Assembly (NCBI GenBank): GCA_964562985.1
Contig: CAZLWE010000053.1
Location: forward strand, 1 to 23,820
Direction: 5' to 3'
Source: SHLQ01 sp964562985
GTDB lineage: Bacteria > Actinomycetota > Acidimicrobiia > Acidimicrobiales > SHLQ01
Length of the DNA stretch: 23,820 bases
Shown: positions 14,710-21,806 of the stretch, in pieces
How the letters are laid out: every line of letters begins with the position of its first letter
Numbering within the stretch: position 1 is the first letter of the stretch
Program-made: the position numbers and the translations under genes
Notes under the pieces: generated by a model
Seen by the model: the letters and a program-made list of their open reading frames with translations, nothing else
The model's database searches: none
Told to the model about the DNA's origin: nothing

Positions 14710-15438
14710 CTACCGACCAGGTAGTTCCGCCGGAGGCGACTCGAGAAGACCGCGTTGGGCTTCGGTAAGCGTGGCGATTCCACTCGCGGCCAAGTCGAGC
14801 ATGACGTCGAGGCGACCGCGATCGAAGACCGCGCCTTCGGCGGTGCCCTGAACTTCGATGAAGTTGCCCTCGCCGTCCATGATCACGTTCATGTCGACCT
14901 CGGCGGCTGCATCTTCGACGTAGGGGAGGTCGAGCATCGGCGTGCCATCCACAATGCCTACCGAGATAGCCGCGCATTCTCCCAGCAATGGCATCGCTTC
15001 GAGTTCGCCAGCCTGAACGAGCCGAGTCAGCGCGTCGTGCAATGCGATGTATCCACCGGTGATCGAAGCCGTGCGGGTGCCGCCGTCTGCCTGGAGCACA
15101 TCACAGTCGATGATGATTTCACGCTCGCCGAGCGCCTCCATATCGACGATGGCGCGCAGTGATCGGCCAATCAATCGCTGAATCTCTTGGCTACGACCGC
15201 TCACCCGGCGGCGAATTCGTTCCGGGCTCGAACCGGGGAGCATCGAATACTCTGCGGTGACCCAACCCTTGCCCGAATCGCGCATCCAGCGCGGCACATC
15301 ATTGGAGACCGACGCGGTGCACAACACCCGGGTTCGTCCGAACGACACCACTACCGAGCCGGCGCAGGTATCGACGAAATCGCGGTGAAAGCTCACCGGT
15401 CGCAATTCATCGTTTTGGCGTCCATCTACTCGAGTCAT
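14710..15438 (-). CDS. rph: Ribonuclease PH, 242 aa
   Basis: RNase PH trims tRNA 3' ends phosphorolytically. Motifs include SFGRTRVLCTAS (32-43), the TAEYSMLP block (61-68), EIQRLIGRSLRA (85-96), DCDVLQADGGTRTASITGGY (111-130) with the phosphate-binding Arg at 122, and MLDLPYVEDAAAEVDMN. Between MLP and GR-x-QEI the loop has 12 residues (69-80), about 5 fewer than I expect in actinobacterial homologues. The ATG has GGGAGAG a few bases upstream. It heads the rph-rdgB pair; the terminator of the upstream VWA gene suggests that pair has its own promoter in 15439-15560, which I could not pinpoint. Confidence 0.96.
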   Translation of the reverse strand: MTRVDGRQNDELRPVSFHRDFVDTCAGSVVVSFGRTRVLCTASVSNDVPRWMRDSGKGWVTAEYSMLPGSSPERIRRRVSGRSQEIQRLIGRSLRAIVDMEALGEREIIIDCDVLQADGGTRTASITGGYIALHDALTRLVQAGELEAMPLLGECAAISVGIVDGTPMLDLPYVEDAAAEVDMNVIMDGEGNFIEVQGTAEGAVFDRGRLDVMLDLAASGIATLTEAQRGLLESPPAELPGR

Positions 15439-15561
15439 CGCTCTCCCATTTCGTGCGTTTCTCGGTGAACGCTATCTCTGGTCCTTCGGATGCAGCGACT
15501 CCGTTACCCACTTTGTCCGCGAGATACCCGTGTTTGAGTAGCAGCGCCCAAAACGGCAGGC

Positions 15562-15589
15562 GCCCGGTCCTGAAAACTCAGGACCGGGC
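15562..15589 (-). terminator. Terminator hairpin after the VWA lipoprotein gene
   Basis: A perfect 12-bp stem, GCCCGGTCCTGA (15562-15573) with its complement (15578-15589), has a 4-nt loop. It lies 93 nt beyond the VWA stop on the minus strand and well before rph. It separates the VWA gene from rph-rdgB. No long T tract follows. Confidence 0.7.
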
Positions 15590-15681
15590 AACCTTCCCCT
15601 CAAACACTCAGATGGTTAGTCAACCTGCGGACCGACATCAGGCGAGAGAGATGACTGATGCCGGTGCCGCTGGTTGACGAT

Positions 15682-17481
15682 CTAGGACAAGTTGCGAGTG
15701 GCTTGATCGACCATGTCGGCGAAGCTGTCGAACTCGTCGCTGTCAACGTCACGGCTCAGAGCGTTCACCTCGTCGGCGAGATCGATGACATCGACGTCGT
15801 CGGCGAATGGGTTGTCACGGAGGATCTCGGCGAAGGTCGCTACGACGGTGGCCTGCCGGAAGTCGACTGGCGTGTCGGCCCAACGGGGCTCGATGTCACG
15901 CAGGTCGATGTCCTCGTCGATCTCGAGTACGTCACCGGTGTCGGGGTCCTGCCAACGCAGCGCCACGATGCCGAGCTCGGCACGGTCATCGATGTCGATG
16001 TCGCGATCGAGGACGACCTCGTAGATGGCGGTTGCCTGGTGACCAGCACCGAGCTCACCGGCGTCAACTTCGTCGTTGCGGAAGTCGCTATCGCGTACGC
16101 CACGGTTCTCGTAGCCTATGAGGCGGTACTCGTCGACCACGTTCGGGTCGAACTCGACCTGGATCTTGGCGTCGATCGCTGCGGTAATGAGCGTCGAGGT
16201 CAACTCATCGGAGAAGAGGCGCTCGGCCTCTTCGATGGTGTCGATGTAGCTGAAGAAACCATCGCCTTGATCAGCGAGCTGCTCCATGGTGGTGTCGTTG
16301 AATCCGTTGAGGCCGTAGCCAAGTGTGACAACGCTGATGCCAGCGTCCGCATCACGGCGGAGGCGATCAGCCAGTGCGTCAACGTCGGTGATGCCAGCGT
16401 TGGCGAGGCCGTCCGAGGCCACGATCACACGGTTGACGCCGTCGGAACGGAATGCCTCACGAGCGAGGTCATAGCCGGTGTCGAGGCCGGCCTGGAGGTT
16501 GGTGTTGCCACCGGCACGCATGCTGTCGATGGCGTCAAGGATTCGGTCCCGGTCGCGCACCTCGGTCGGCTCGAGCACGATGCCGGACTGACCCGAGTAG
16601 GTCACGATGGCGACGGTGTCGTCGCGGTCGAGTTCTTCAACGAGGATGGCGAGGCTCTCGCGAACGAGGCCGAGGCGGTCCGGACGATCCATCGAGCCAC
16701 TGGTGTCGACCACGAAGGTCAGCGCAACCGGCTGACGTTCATCGGCGTCGATCTCCTCGGCCGAGACACCAACCCGCACGAGGAAGTTCTCTGGATTGAA
16801 CGGTGATGGGCCGCCATCGACAACGACATCGAGGCCGTCACGTGGTGCGTCATACTCGTAGTTGAGAGCGTTGACGTACTCCTCAACTCGGACCGACTCA
16901 CGAGGCGGCAGTTGGCCTTCGTCGAGGAAGCGGCGAGCGATCGTGAAGCTGCCGGTGTCAACGTCGAGTGCGAAGGTCGACTGTGGGTCGCGGTTTGTTG
17001 CGATGAACTGGCGGATGCCGTAATCGGTGAAGCGAGGGTCGGCGCTTTGCTGTGGCTCAGGCTCTACCTCGTCGGCGTCTACATCGACGGTGCCGAAGAG
17101 GCCACCGCCATCGGCTGCGTCCTCGGCTGCTTCCGCTCGTTGAGTCGTGGTTGCCGGTGCAGGTGCTTCGGCCGCGAATTCCTCAGCAGCATCGCCGGAG
17201 TCCTCAAAGGCCTCTTCGTCATCTTCCATCGCCTCTTCGTCATCCATCGCCTTGTCGTCATCGAAGCTTTGGACGAGGGCCGAGTCATCTCCGGCGTCGA
17301 CGGCGTCGACGGCGTCTTCAACCACGTCGGCAGCCTCGCCTGCCGCTTCGGTGGCCGCGTCATCGGCTCCGCAAGCCGATGCGATCAGCCCGATCGCGAA
17401 AAGGACGGACAGTAGACGGAACCAACGGCTGCCGCCGAGCCGTTGATTATCTGGATTCTGAGTGTTTGTTGTCATAGCCAT
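15682..17481 (-). CDS. YfbK-like von Willebrand factor A lipoprotein, 599 aa
   Basis: This is predicted to be a surface-anchored lipoprotein. A basic N-terminus and hydrophobic helix (20-36) end in ASAC with the lipidated Cys at 37. A very acidic, low-complexity stretch (about 38-145) follows. The region 150-215 (FIATNRDPQSTFALDVDTGSF, then LPP-x-ESVRVEEYVN) is the block typical of YfbK-type VWA proteins. The VWA domain (about 250-420) has a complete metal-ion-dependent adhesion site: D259-x-S261-x-S263, T327 and D357. The C-terminal part (about 420-595) matches the YfbK C-terminal region. Ligand and partner are unknown. The ATG has AGGAG 5 nt upstream. It sits between the MBL gene and rph, where mycobacteria have no such gene, and is bounded by its own leader and terminator, so it looks like an inserted transcription unit. 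Confidence 0.9.
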   Translation of the reverse strand: MAMTTNTQNPDNQRLGGSRWFRLLSVLFAIGLIASACGADDAATEAAGEAADVVEDAVDAVDAGDDSALVQSFDDDKAMDDEEAMEDDEEAFEDSGDAAEEFAAEAPAPATTTQRAEAAEDAADGGGLFGTVDVDADEVEPEPQQSADPRFTDYGIRQFIATNRDPQSTFALDVDTGSFTIARRFLDEGQLPPRESVRVEEYVNALNYEYDAPRDGLDVVVDGGPSPFNPENFLVRVGVSAEEIDADERQPVALTFVVDTSGSMDRPDRLGLVRESLAILVEELDRDDTVAIVTYSGQSGIVLEPTEVRDRDRILDAIDSMRAGGNTNLQAGLDTGYDLAREAFRSDGVNRVIVASDGLANAGITDVDALADRLRRDADAGISVVTLGYGLNGFNDTTMEQLADQGDGFFSYIDTIEEAERLFSDELTSTLITAAIDAKIQVEFDPNVVDEYRLIGYENRGVRDSDFRNDEVDAGELGAGHQATAIYEVVLDRDIDIDDRAELGIVALRWQDPDTGDVLEIDEDIDLRDIEPRWADTPVDFRQATVVATFAEILRDNPFADDVDVIDLADEVNALSRDVDSDEFDSFADMVDQATRNLS

Positions 17482-17534
17482 GATGTCTCCTACGAGGCCA
17501 TCGACAACGGAGTTCCCAGAATCCGCTACTTTTT

Positions 17535-17554
17535 CTGTGACGAAACGGTTACAG
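17535..17554. promoter_or_regulatory. Imperfect dyad upstream of the VWA gene
   Basis: CTGTGAC (17535-17541) and GTTACAG (17548-17554) form a 7-6-7 inverted repeat with one mismatch, about 55 nt upstream of the VWA start. The TGTGA half-site recalls CRP/GlxR sites, but the spacing is 2 bp too wide for that consensus. A regulator-binding site is inferred. Confidence 0.35.
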
Positions 17555-17602
17555 GCGCCCTTTTTATTGAAAAATCAACCGACGCGTGCCAAGCAAACTT
17601 CG

Positions 17603-18349
17603 TCAGCCAGCGACCGTTAAACCCGGTTCTGCCACCGAAATGGGGCCGGTGAATGTGGTCTTGGCAGAGGCTTCTCGCTCAAGGGAGTCATGGCCTGGTG
17701 GCACATGGGTGATGACGAGATGGCCTACCCCTGCCGCTGTCGCACGGGTCCCTGCCTGTCGCCCGGTGACGTGCGGGATGCCGAACTCCTCGAGTTCTTC
17801 GGGCAGCGTCGTTTCGTACACGAACACATCGATGTCTTGCCCGAACGACTCGGGAGACCAGCCTGGGCCGGTGTCGGCCGAGTACCCGATCCGGACACCT
17901 TCACTCTCGGCCAGGATGGCCAACGTCTCCACCGGGTGGTCGGTACGCGAAAACGAGAAGTTGATATCACCGATCGTCACCGTCGATGATTCGTCGATGG
18001 TGGTCCATGAAAAGGCGGTCTCGTTCGCTTCTGGGGTCACGGCGAGAAGCGCCGTCTTGGTTCCCTTTGTTCCGTATACGGTCACGCCGAAACGCTCGAG
18101 GCCGTATCGATACGCGTGATACAGCACGGGCATTTCCGTCCAATGGTCGGGATGCTCGTGCGAAAGAATGATCGCATCGAGGTCTTCCAAGTTGATATGT
18201 CGCTGGAGCTCCATGCTCGATCCGGGTCCGGCGTCGAGCAACACGGTGGTAGTGGCGCTGCGCAAGAGATATGACGAGCAGGATGTGTCGGGCGAGCTGT
18301 AGGTGCCCGAACACCCAATAACGGTCAAGCGGAACTCGTCATGTGCCAC
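17603..18349 (-). CDS. Metallo-beta-lactamase-fold hydrolase (Rv1339-like), 248 aa
   Basis: This soluble MBL-fold phosphodiesterase-type enzyme has a full two-metal site: H64-x-H66-x-D68-H69 (SHEHPDHW), H138, D159 (YSADTG) and H215 (VITHVPPGH). The N-terminal VIGCSGTY strand and LLDAGPGS turn match RNase Z-like and cyclic-nucleotide-phosphodiesterase-like members. In Mycobacterium tuberculosis the gene between murI and rph is Rv1339, reported as an atypical cAMP phosphodiesterase; the same neighbourhood here makes this the likely orthologue. Substrate remains inference. The GTG start shares one base with the murI TAG stop (TAGTG), a coupled arrangement, and GGAG lies about 9 nt upstream. Confidence 0.88.
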   Translation of the reverse strand: MAHDEFRLTVIGCSGTYSSPDTSCSSYLLRSATTTVLLDAGPGSSMELQRHINLEDLDAIILSHEHPDHWTEMPVLYHAYRYGLERFGVTVYGTKGTKTALLAVTPEANETAFSWTTIDESSTVTIGDINFSFSRTDHPVETLAILAESEGVRIGYSADTGPGWSPESFGQDIDVFVYETTLPEELEEFGIPHVTGRQAGTRATAAGVGHLVITHVPPGHDSLEREASAKTTFTGPISVAEPGLTVAG

Positions 18350-19164
18350 TACAACGATGCTCCAGACCAGTATTCGACATGGCCAACTTCAGGACCAAGG
18401 AGCATGCGACCGATACGAGCGAACTCCTCCACATCCCCGGAGGATAGGAAGGTTGGATTCATTGTCGCTCCCGTGCGCTTCGTTCCATTCGCCTCCAGCA
18501 TTGCACGAACCTGGAATGCAGTCTCGTCTGCCGAGGACACCAAGACCACGTCGCGACCAAGCACGCCACCGATGGTTCGGGCGAGAAACGGGTAGTGGGT
18601 GCATCCGAGCAGCAATGCGTCGACCTTGGCATCGATGACCGGGGATAGCAGACGCTGCGCGAGCACTCGAACCTGTTCGGAGGCCAATTCGCCTCGTTCG
18701 ACAAACTCGACGAATCCCGGGCATGCCGCGCACGTCAGTTTGACCAATGGGTCCACGTCGCCAACCGCGTTTTGGTACGCGCCGGAACCGATCGTGCCCA
18801 CCGTGCCGATCACACCGACCCGGTTGCTCTCGCTAACTTGCAGTAATGACCGCACGCCAGCATCGATCACGCCGACGATCGGTCGATCGAATCGGGCCTG
18901 CAGGTACTCCAGTGCAGCCGCCGAAGCGGTGTTGCATGCGACCACGACCATCTTCACGTCGTGTTCGTCCACCAGCCACTGGGTGATCTCTTCGGCGTAG
19001 AGGCGAACATCATCGAGCGGTTTCGAACCATAGGGGTAGCGAGCGGTGTCGCCCACATAGACGAGTCGTTCCTCAGGCAACAGATCGATCAACGCACGGG
19101 CGACGGTCAGCCCGCCAAAACCGCTATCGAAGACGCCAATCGGCCGAGGATCCATCGTGTTCAT
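18349..19164 (-). CDS. murI: Glutamate racemase, 271 aa
   Basis: MurI makes D-glutamate for peptidoglycan from L-glutamate. Motifs are complete: GVFDSGFGGLT (10-20) with D13 and S14, YVGDTARYPYG (36-46), the first catalytic cysteine C77 in VACNTASA, and the second, C188, in LLGCTHYPF. Length is normal. The ATG at 19162-19164 follows the JAMM peptidase stop by 1 nt, and its own stop overlaps the MBL start, so peptidase-murI-MBL form a tight operon. Confidence 0.97.
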   Translation of the reverse strand: MNTMDPRPIGVFDSGFGGLTVARALIDLLPEERLVYVGDTARYPYGSKPLDDVRLYAEEITQWLVDEHDVKMVVVACNTASAAALEYLQARFDRPIVGVIDAGVRSLLQVSESNRVGVIGTVGTIGSGAYQNAVGDVDPLVKLTCAACPGFVEFVERGELASEQVRVLAQRLLSPVIDAKVDALLLGCTHYPFLARTIGGVLGRDVVLVSSADETAFQVRAMLEANGTKRTGATMNPTFLSSGDVEEFARIGRMLLGPEVGHVEYWSGASL

Positions 19165-19165
19165 G

Positions 19166-19600
19166 TTATTTCACTGTCTCGTCGATGATGTCCAACTCCA
19201 TCGATTGTCCGTCCGTGCCGTACGACCAGGCTCGCACCTCGGGCTCATCTCTGGCGAGCGAGACGATGAGATGTGCCAGATAGCCAAAGGGGTCGTACGA
19301 GCCGGCGTCGCCGCGGTCTCGTGGCGAGGGAACCGCCGGACTCGTTGGATGCGAGTGGAAAACCCCGAGCAGCTCCAAGCCATCTTCCTCGATCTGGCGC
19401 TCCGCATCGATCATCGATTGTCCGTCGAGCGCAAACGCGGTGGGAGACAACAAGGCGTTTTGTACGCCATACACCTCGCGCACCCGAAGCGAATCCCCGC
19501 GCAGGCCAGCGAGGTAACCACACACTTCGTTCGGTACGCCCCGGCGGGCAAGGTCGAGGAGCGTTTGCCGTAGATTTCTTGGAAGTTCCATCGATGGCAC
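19166..19600 (-). CDS. JAMM/MPN+ (M67) metallopeptidase, Mec-like, 144 aa
   Basis: The zinc site is intact: E25 (NEVCGYLAG), then H82-x-H84-x7-S92-x2-D95, the exact JAMM pattern. Size and position just upstream of murI fit mycobacterial Mec (Rv1334), which releases cysteine from the carrier CysO. Here cysO, cysM and the rhomboid gene found between mec and murI in M. tuberculosis are absent: murI starts 1 nt after this stop. Substrate is therefore open: CysO encoded elsewhere or another ubiquitin-like carrier. The GTG at 19598-19600 is favoured because TAACCT lies exactly 6 nt upstream (leaderless pattern). An ATG at 19589-19591 with GGGG upstream, giving 141 aa, is the alternative. Confidence 0.88.
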   Translation of the reverse strand: MPSMELPRNLRQTLLDLARRGVPNEVCGYLAGLRGDSLRVREVYGVQNALLSPTAFALDGQSMIDAERQIEEDGLELLGVFHSHPTSPAVPSPRDRGDAGSYDPFGYLAHLIVSLARDEPEVRAWSYGTDGQSMELDIIDETVK

Positions 19601-19606
19601 CCCACA

Positions 19607-19616
19607 AGGTTACGAT
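19607..19616. promoter_or_regulatory. Overlapping divergent -10 elements of the JAMM peptidase and smpB genes
   Basis: AGGTTACGAT carries TACGAT (19611-19616) for smpB and, on the minus strand, TAACCT (19607-19612) for the peptidase operon, sharing two base pairs. Each fits TANNNT and each is followed by exactly 6 nt before a GTG start (19623 and 19600). Both transcripts are predicted to be leaderless. Polymerase could not occupy both at once. Confidence 0.5.
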
Positions 19617-19622
19617 CGTCTT

Positions 19623-20156
19623 GTGGCAACGAAGAACTCGAACAAGCGAGCCAAGAACGGTAAGCAAAAGCCGACGATTCGCGGAATCGAAAAGAAGCTC
19701 GTCGCCACGAACCGGCGAGCTCGGCGCGACTTCGAAATCCTCGATGTGTATGAGTGCGGCATGGTGCTACGCGGGTCCGAAGTGAAATCGCTTCGCGAAG
19801 CCCAAGTGCAAATGACCGAAGCGTACGGCCGAATCGACGATGGCGAGATGTTCCTGTTAGGGCTCAACATCTCGCCATATGCCAACACTGGGTCGTCGTC
19901 TTTTGGCCACATCCCCGACCGCCACCGCAAGCTCCTTCTCAACCGAAACGAACTCGACAAGATCAGCGCCAAGGTCTTCAAGGAGCGCCTCGCGCTCGTG
20001 CCGCTATCGATCTATTTCATCGGCGGGAAGGCCAAGGTCGAAATCGGGGTTGCTCGTGGTAAGCGCGAGTTCGATCGCCGCCAAGACATTGCCAAGCGCG
20101 ACGCCGACCGTGAAGCTGAGCGCGCCATGTCACGGGCCAACTTCAAACAACGCTGA
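19623..20156 (+). CDS. smpB: SsrA-binding protein SmpB, 177 aa
   Basis: SmpB brings tmRNA to stalled ribosomes for trans-translation. The OB-fold core is clear: NRRARRDFEILDVYECGMVL, RGSEVKSLREAQV, YGRIDDGEMFLLGLNISPY, then H-x-PDRHRKLLL. The basic C-terminal tail (GVARGKREFDRRQDIAKRDADRE) normally inserts into the decoding site. The N-terminal 20 residues are a Lys/Asn/Arg-rich extension, making the protein somewhat longer than the usual ~155-165 aa. The start is GTG without Shine-Dalgarno, behind a TACGAT element. pgi follows after 24 nt on the same strand. The tmRNA gene lies 3.3 kb downstream. Confidence 0.96.
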   Translation: MATKNSNKRAKNGKQKPTIRGIEKKLVATNRRARRDFEILDVYECGMVLRGSEVKSLREAQVQMTEAYGRIDDGEMFLLGLNISPYANTGSSSFGHIPDRHRKLLLNRNELDKISAKVFKERLALVPLSIYFIGGKAKVEIGVARGKREFDRRQDIAKRDADREAERAMSRANFKQR

Positions 20157-20180
20157 CCCAAACCACCTACAGGACACTTC

Positions 20181-21803
20181 ATGATCAACACCACCGACGC
20201 CTGGAACGCCGTTGCGGCACTCGCTGCGAAAGAAGGCGATACGAACCTTCGCCAGCGTTTCGCCAACGACCCACAACGAGCAGAGTCGTTCACCCTCAAC
20301 ACCGACGGACTCATCGTCGATATGTCGAAGCACCTGATCGACGCCGACGTCATCGCCTCACTGGTTGCACTCGCGGAACAAGCAGGTCTGCCGGAGCGAA
20401 TCGAAGCCATGTTCACGGGCGAGCACATCAACTCGACCGAGGACCGCGCGGTGCTCCACACGGCGTTACGGCTCCCGAAGGGCAGCGAACTGACGGTCGA
20501 CGGCCAAGACGTGGTTGCCGACGTGCACGCGGTGCTCGACCACATGGGCCGGTTCGCGACATCGGTTCGCGACGGCGCGTGGAAGGGCCACACCGGCAAA
20601 CAGATCAACACCGTGATCAACATCGGAATCGGTGGCTCCGACCTCGGGCCACTTATGGCCTACCGGGGCCTCGAAGCATCAAGGCACGACCGAATCGAAT
20701 GCCGGTTTGTGTCTAACGTTGACGGAACGCATCTTCACCAAGCGCTACAGGGCGCTGATCCTGAGACGACCCTGTTCATCGTTGCGTCGAAGACGTTCAC
20801 GACCCAAGAGACGCTCGCCAATGCACACAGCGCTCGCGCGTGGCTCCTCGAGAAACTCGGCGGCGATGAAGCTGCGATCGCCAAGCACTTCGTTGCGCTC
20901 TCGACCAACGCTGAAGGCGTCGCGGCGTTCGGTATCGATACCGAGAACATGTTCGAGTTCTGGGATTGGGTCGGCGGCCGCTACAGCATGGATGCCGCCA
21001 TTGGCCTATCGATCATGCTTGCCGTCGGACCGGAATCCTTCGCCGAGATGCTCGCCGGTTTCCACGCGATGGACACCCACTTTCGTACCGCTCCACTCGA
21101 GGAGAACATCCCGGCACTTCTGGGCTTGATCGGCATCTACTACCGCAACTTCCTCGACTACCCGAGCCATGCCGTCCTCCCCTACTGCCAACTCCTCGAC
21201 CGTTTCCCCGCGTATCTTCAGCAGCTCGACATGGAGAGCAACGGCAAGCAGGTTCGACTGGATGGCGACAACGTCTCCTACGACACGGGTGCTGTCGTGT
21301 GGGGCGAGCCCGGCACCAACGGCCAGCACGCCTTCTACCAACTCATTCACCAGGGCACGACACCAATCCCCGCCGACTTCATCGGCTTCTTCGAGCCCGA
21401 TTTCGCCCAGGTCGACCACCACGACGCATTGATCGCCAACCTGTTCGCCCAGGCCGAAGCGTTAGCCTTCGGAAAGACCGGCGATGAAGTACGCGCCGAG
21501 GGCGTTGCCGACGAACTCGTCTCCCACAAGACCTTCCCCGGCAACCGCCCGAACACCATGATCATGGCGCCGAAGCTCACGCCGTTCGTGCTCGGTCAGC
21601 TCATCGCGCTCTACGAACACCGCACCTTCACCCAAGGCGTGGTGTGGGGCGTGAACAGCTTTGATCAGTGGGGTGTCGAACTGGGCAAAGTTCTCGCCAA
21701 AGCGATCATCCCCGAACTCGAGGACGGCTCCGCCGAACTCACCCACGACAGCTCAACCAACGCACTGATCGAGCGATACCGAAACCACCACGGACGCAGC
21801 TAG
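20181..21803 (+). CDS. pgi: Glucose-6-phosphate isomerase, 540 aa
   Basis: Pgi interconverts glucose 6-phosphate and fructose 6-phosphate in the cytosol. Both family signatures are present: DWVGGRYSMDAAIGLS (VGGRYS at 264-269) and GVNSFDQWGVELGK. Catalytic residues expected by family alignment are E352 (LDMESNGK), H383 (GTNGQHAFYQ) and K503 (ELGK). The substrate loop GIGGSDLGP and SKTFTTQET are also seen. The ATG has AGGAC upstream. It is probably co-transcribed with smpB. Its stop lies 3 nt from the convergent propeller gene stop, with no terminator between. Confidence 0.97.
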   Translation: MINTTDAWNAVAALAAKEGDTNLRQRFANDPQRAESFTLNTDGLIVDMSKHLIDADVIASLVALAEQAGLPERIEAMFTGEHINSTEDRAVLHTALRLPKGSELTVDGQDVVADVHAVLDHMGRFATSVRDGAWKGHTGKQINTVINIGIGGSDLGPLMAYRGLEASRHDRIECRFVSNVDGTHLHQALQGADPETTLFIVASKTFTTQETLANAHSARAWLLEKLGGDEAAIAKHFVALSTNAEGVAAFGIDTENMFEFWDWVGGRYSMDAAIGLSIMLAVGPESFAEMLAGFHAMDTHFRTAPLEENIPALLGLIGIYYRNFLDYPSHAVLPYCQLLDRFPAYLQQLDMESNGKQVRLDGDNVSYDTGAVVWGEPGTNGQHAFYQLIHQGTTPIPADFIGFFEPDFAQVDHHDALIANLFAQAEALAFGKTGDEVRAEGVADELVSHKTFPGNRPNTMIMAPKLTPFVLGQLIALYEHRTFTQGVVWGVNSFDQWGVELGKVLAKAIIPELEDGSAELTHDSSTNALIERYRNHHGRS

Positions 21804-21806
21804 CCG

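Noticed and set aside
14708..14977. N-terminal extension of rdgB to 288 aa
   Set aside because: The extra residues lie entirely inside rph in another frame and are Arg-rich; the family start motif begins right after the ATG at 14707.
15658..16806. 382-aa plus-strand open frame
   Set aside because: It is antisense to the VWA lipoprotein gene and its Val/Asp-rich low-complexity product is what the complement of acidic, GC-rich coding DNA gives; no start signal or domain.
17281..17340. Short repeated GGCGTCGAC units
   Set aside because: They encode the Asp/Ala/Val-rich acidic stretch of the VWA lipoprotein and reflect low-complexity protein sequence, not a separate repeat element.
19598..20156. 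Second minus-strand frame across smpB
   Set aside because: Minus-strand frames here are antisense to a confident smpB and have no start signals or domains.
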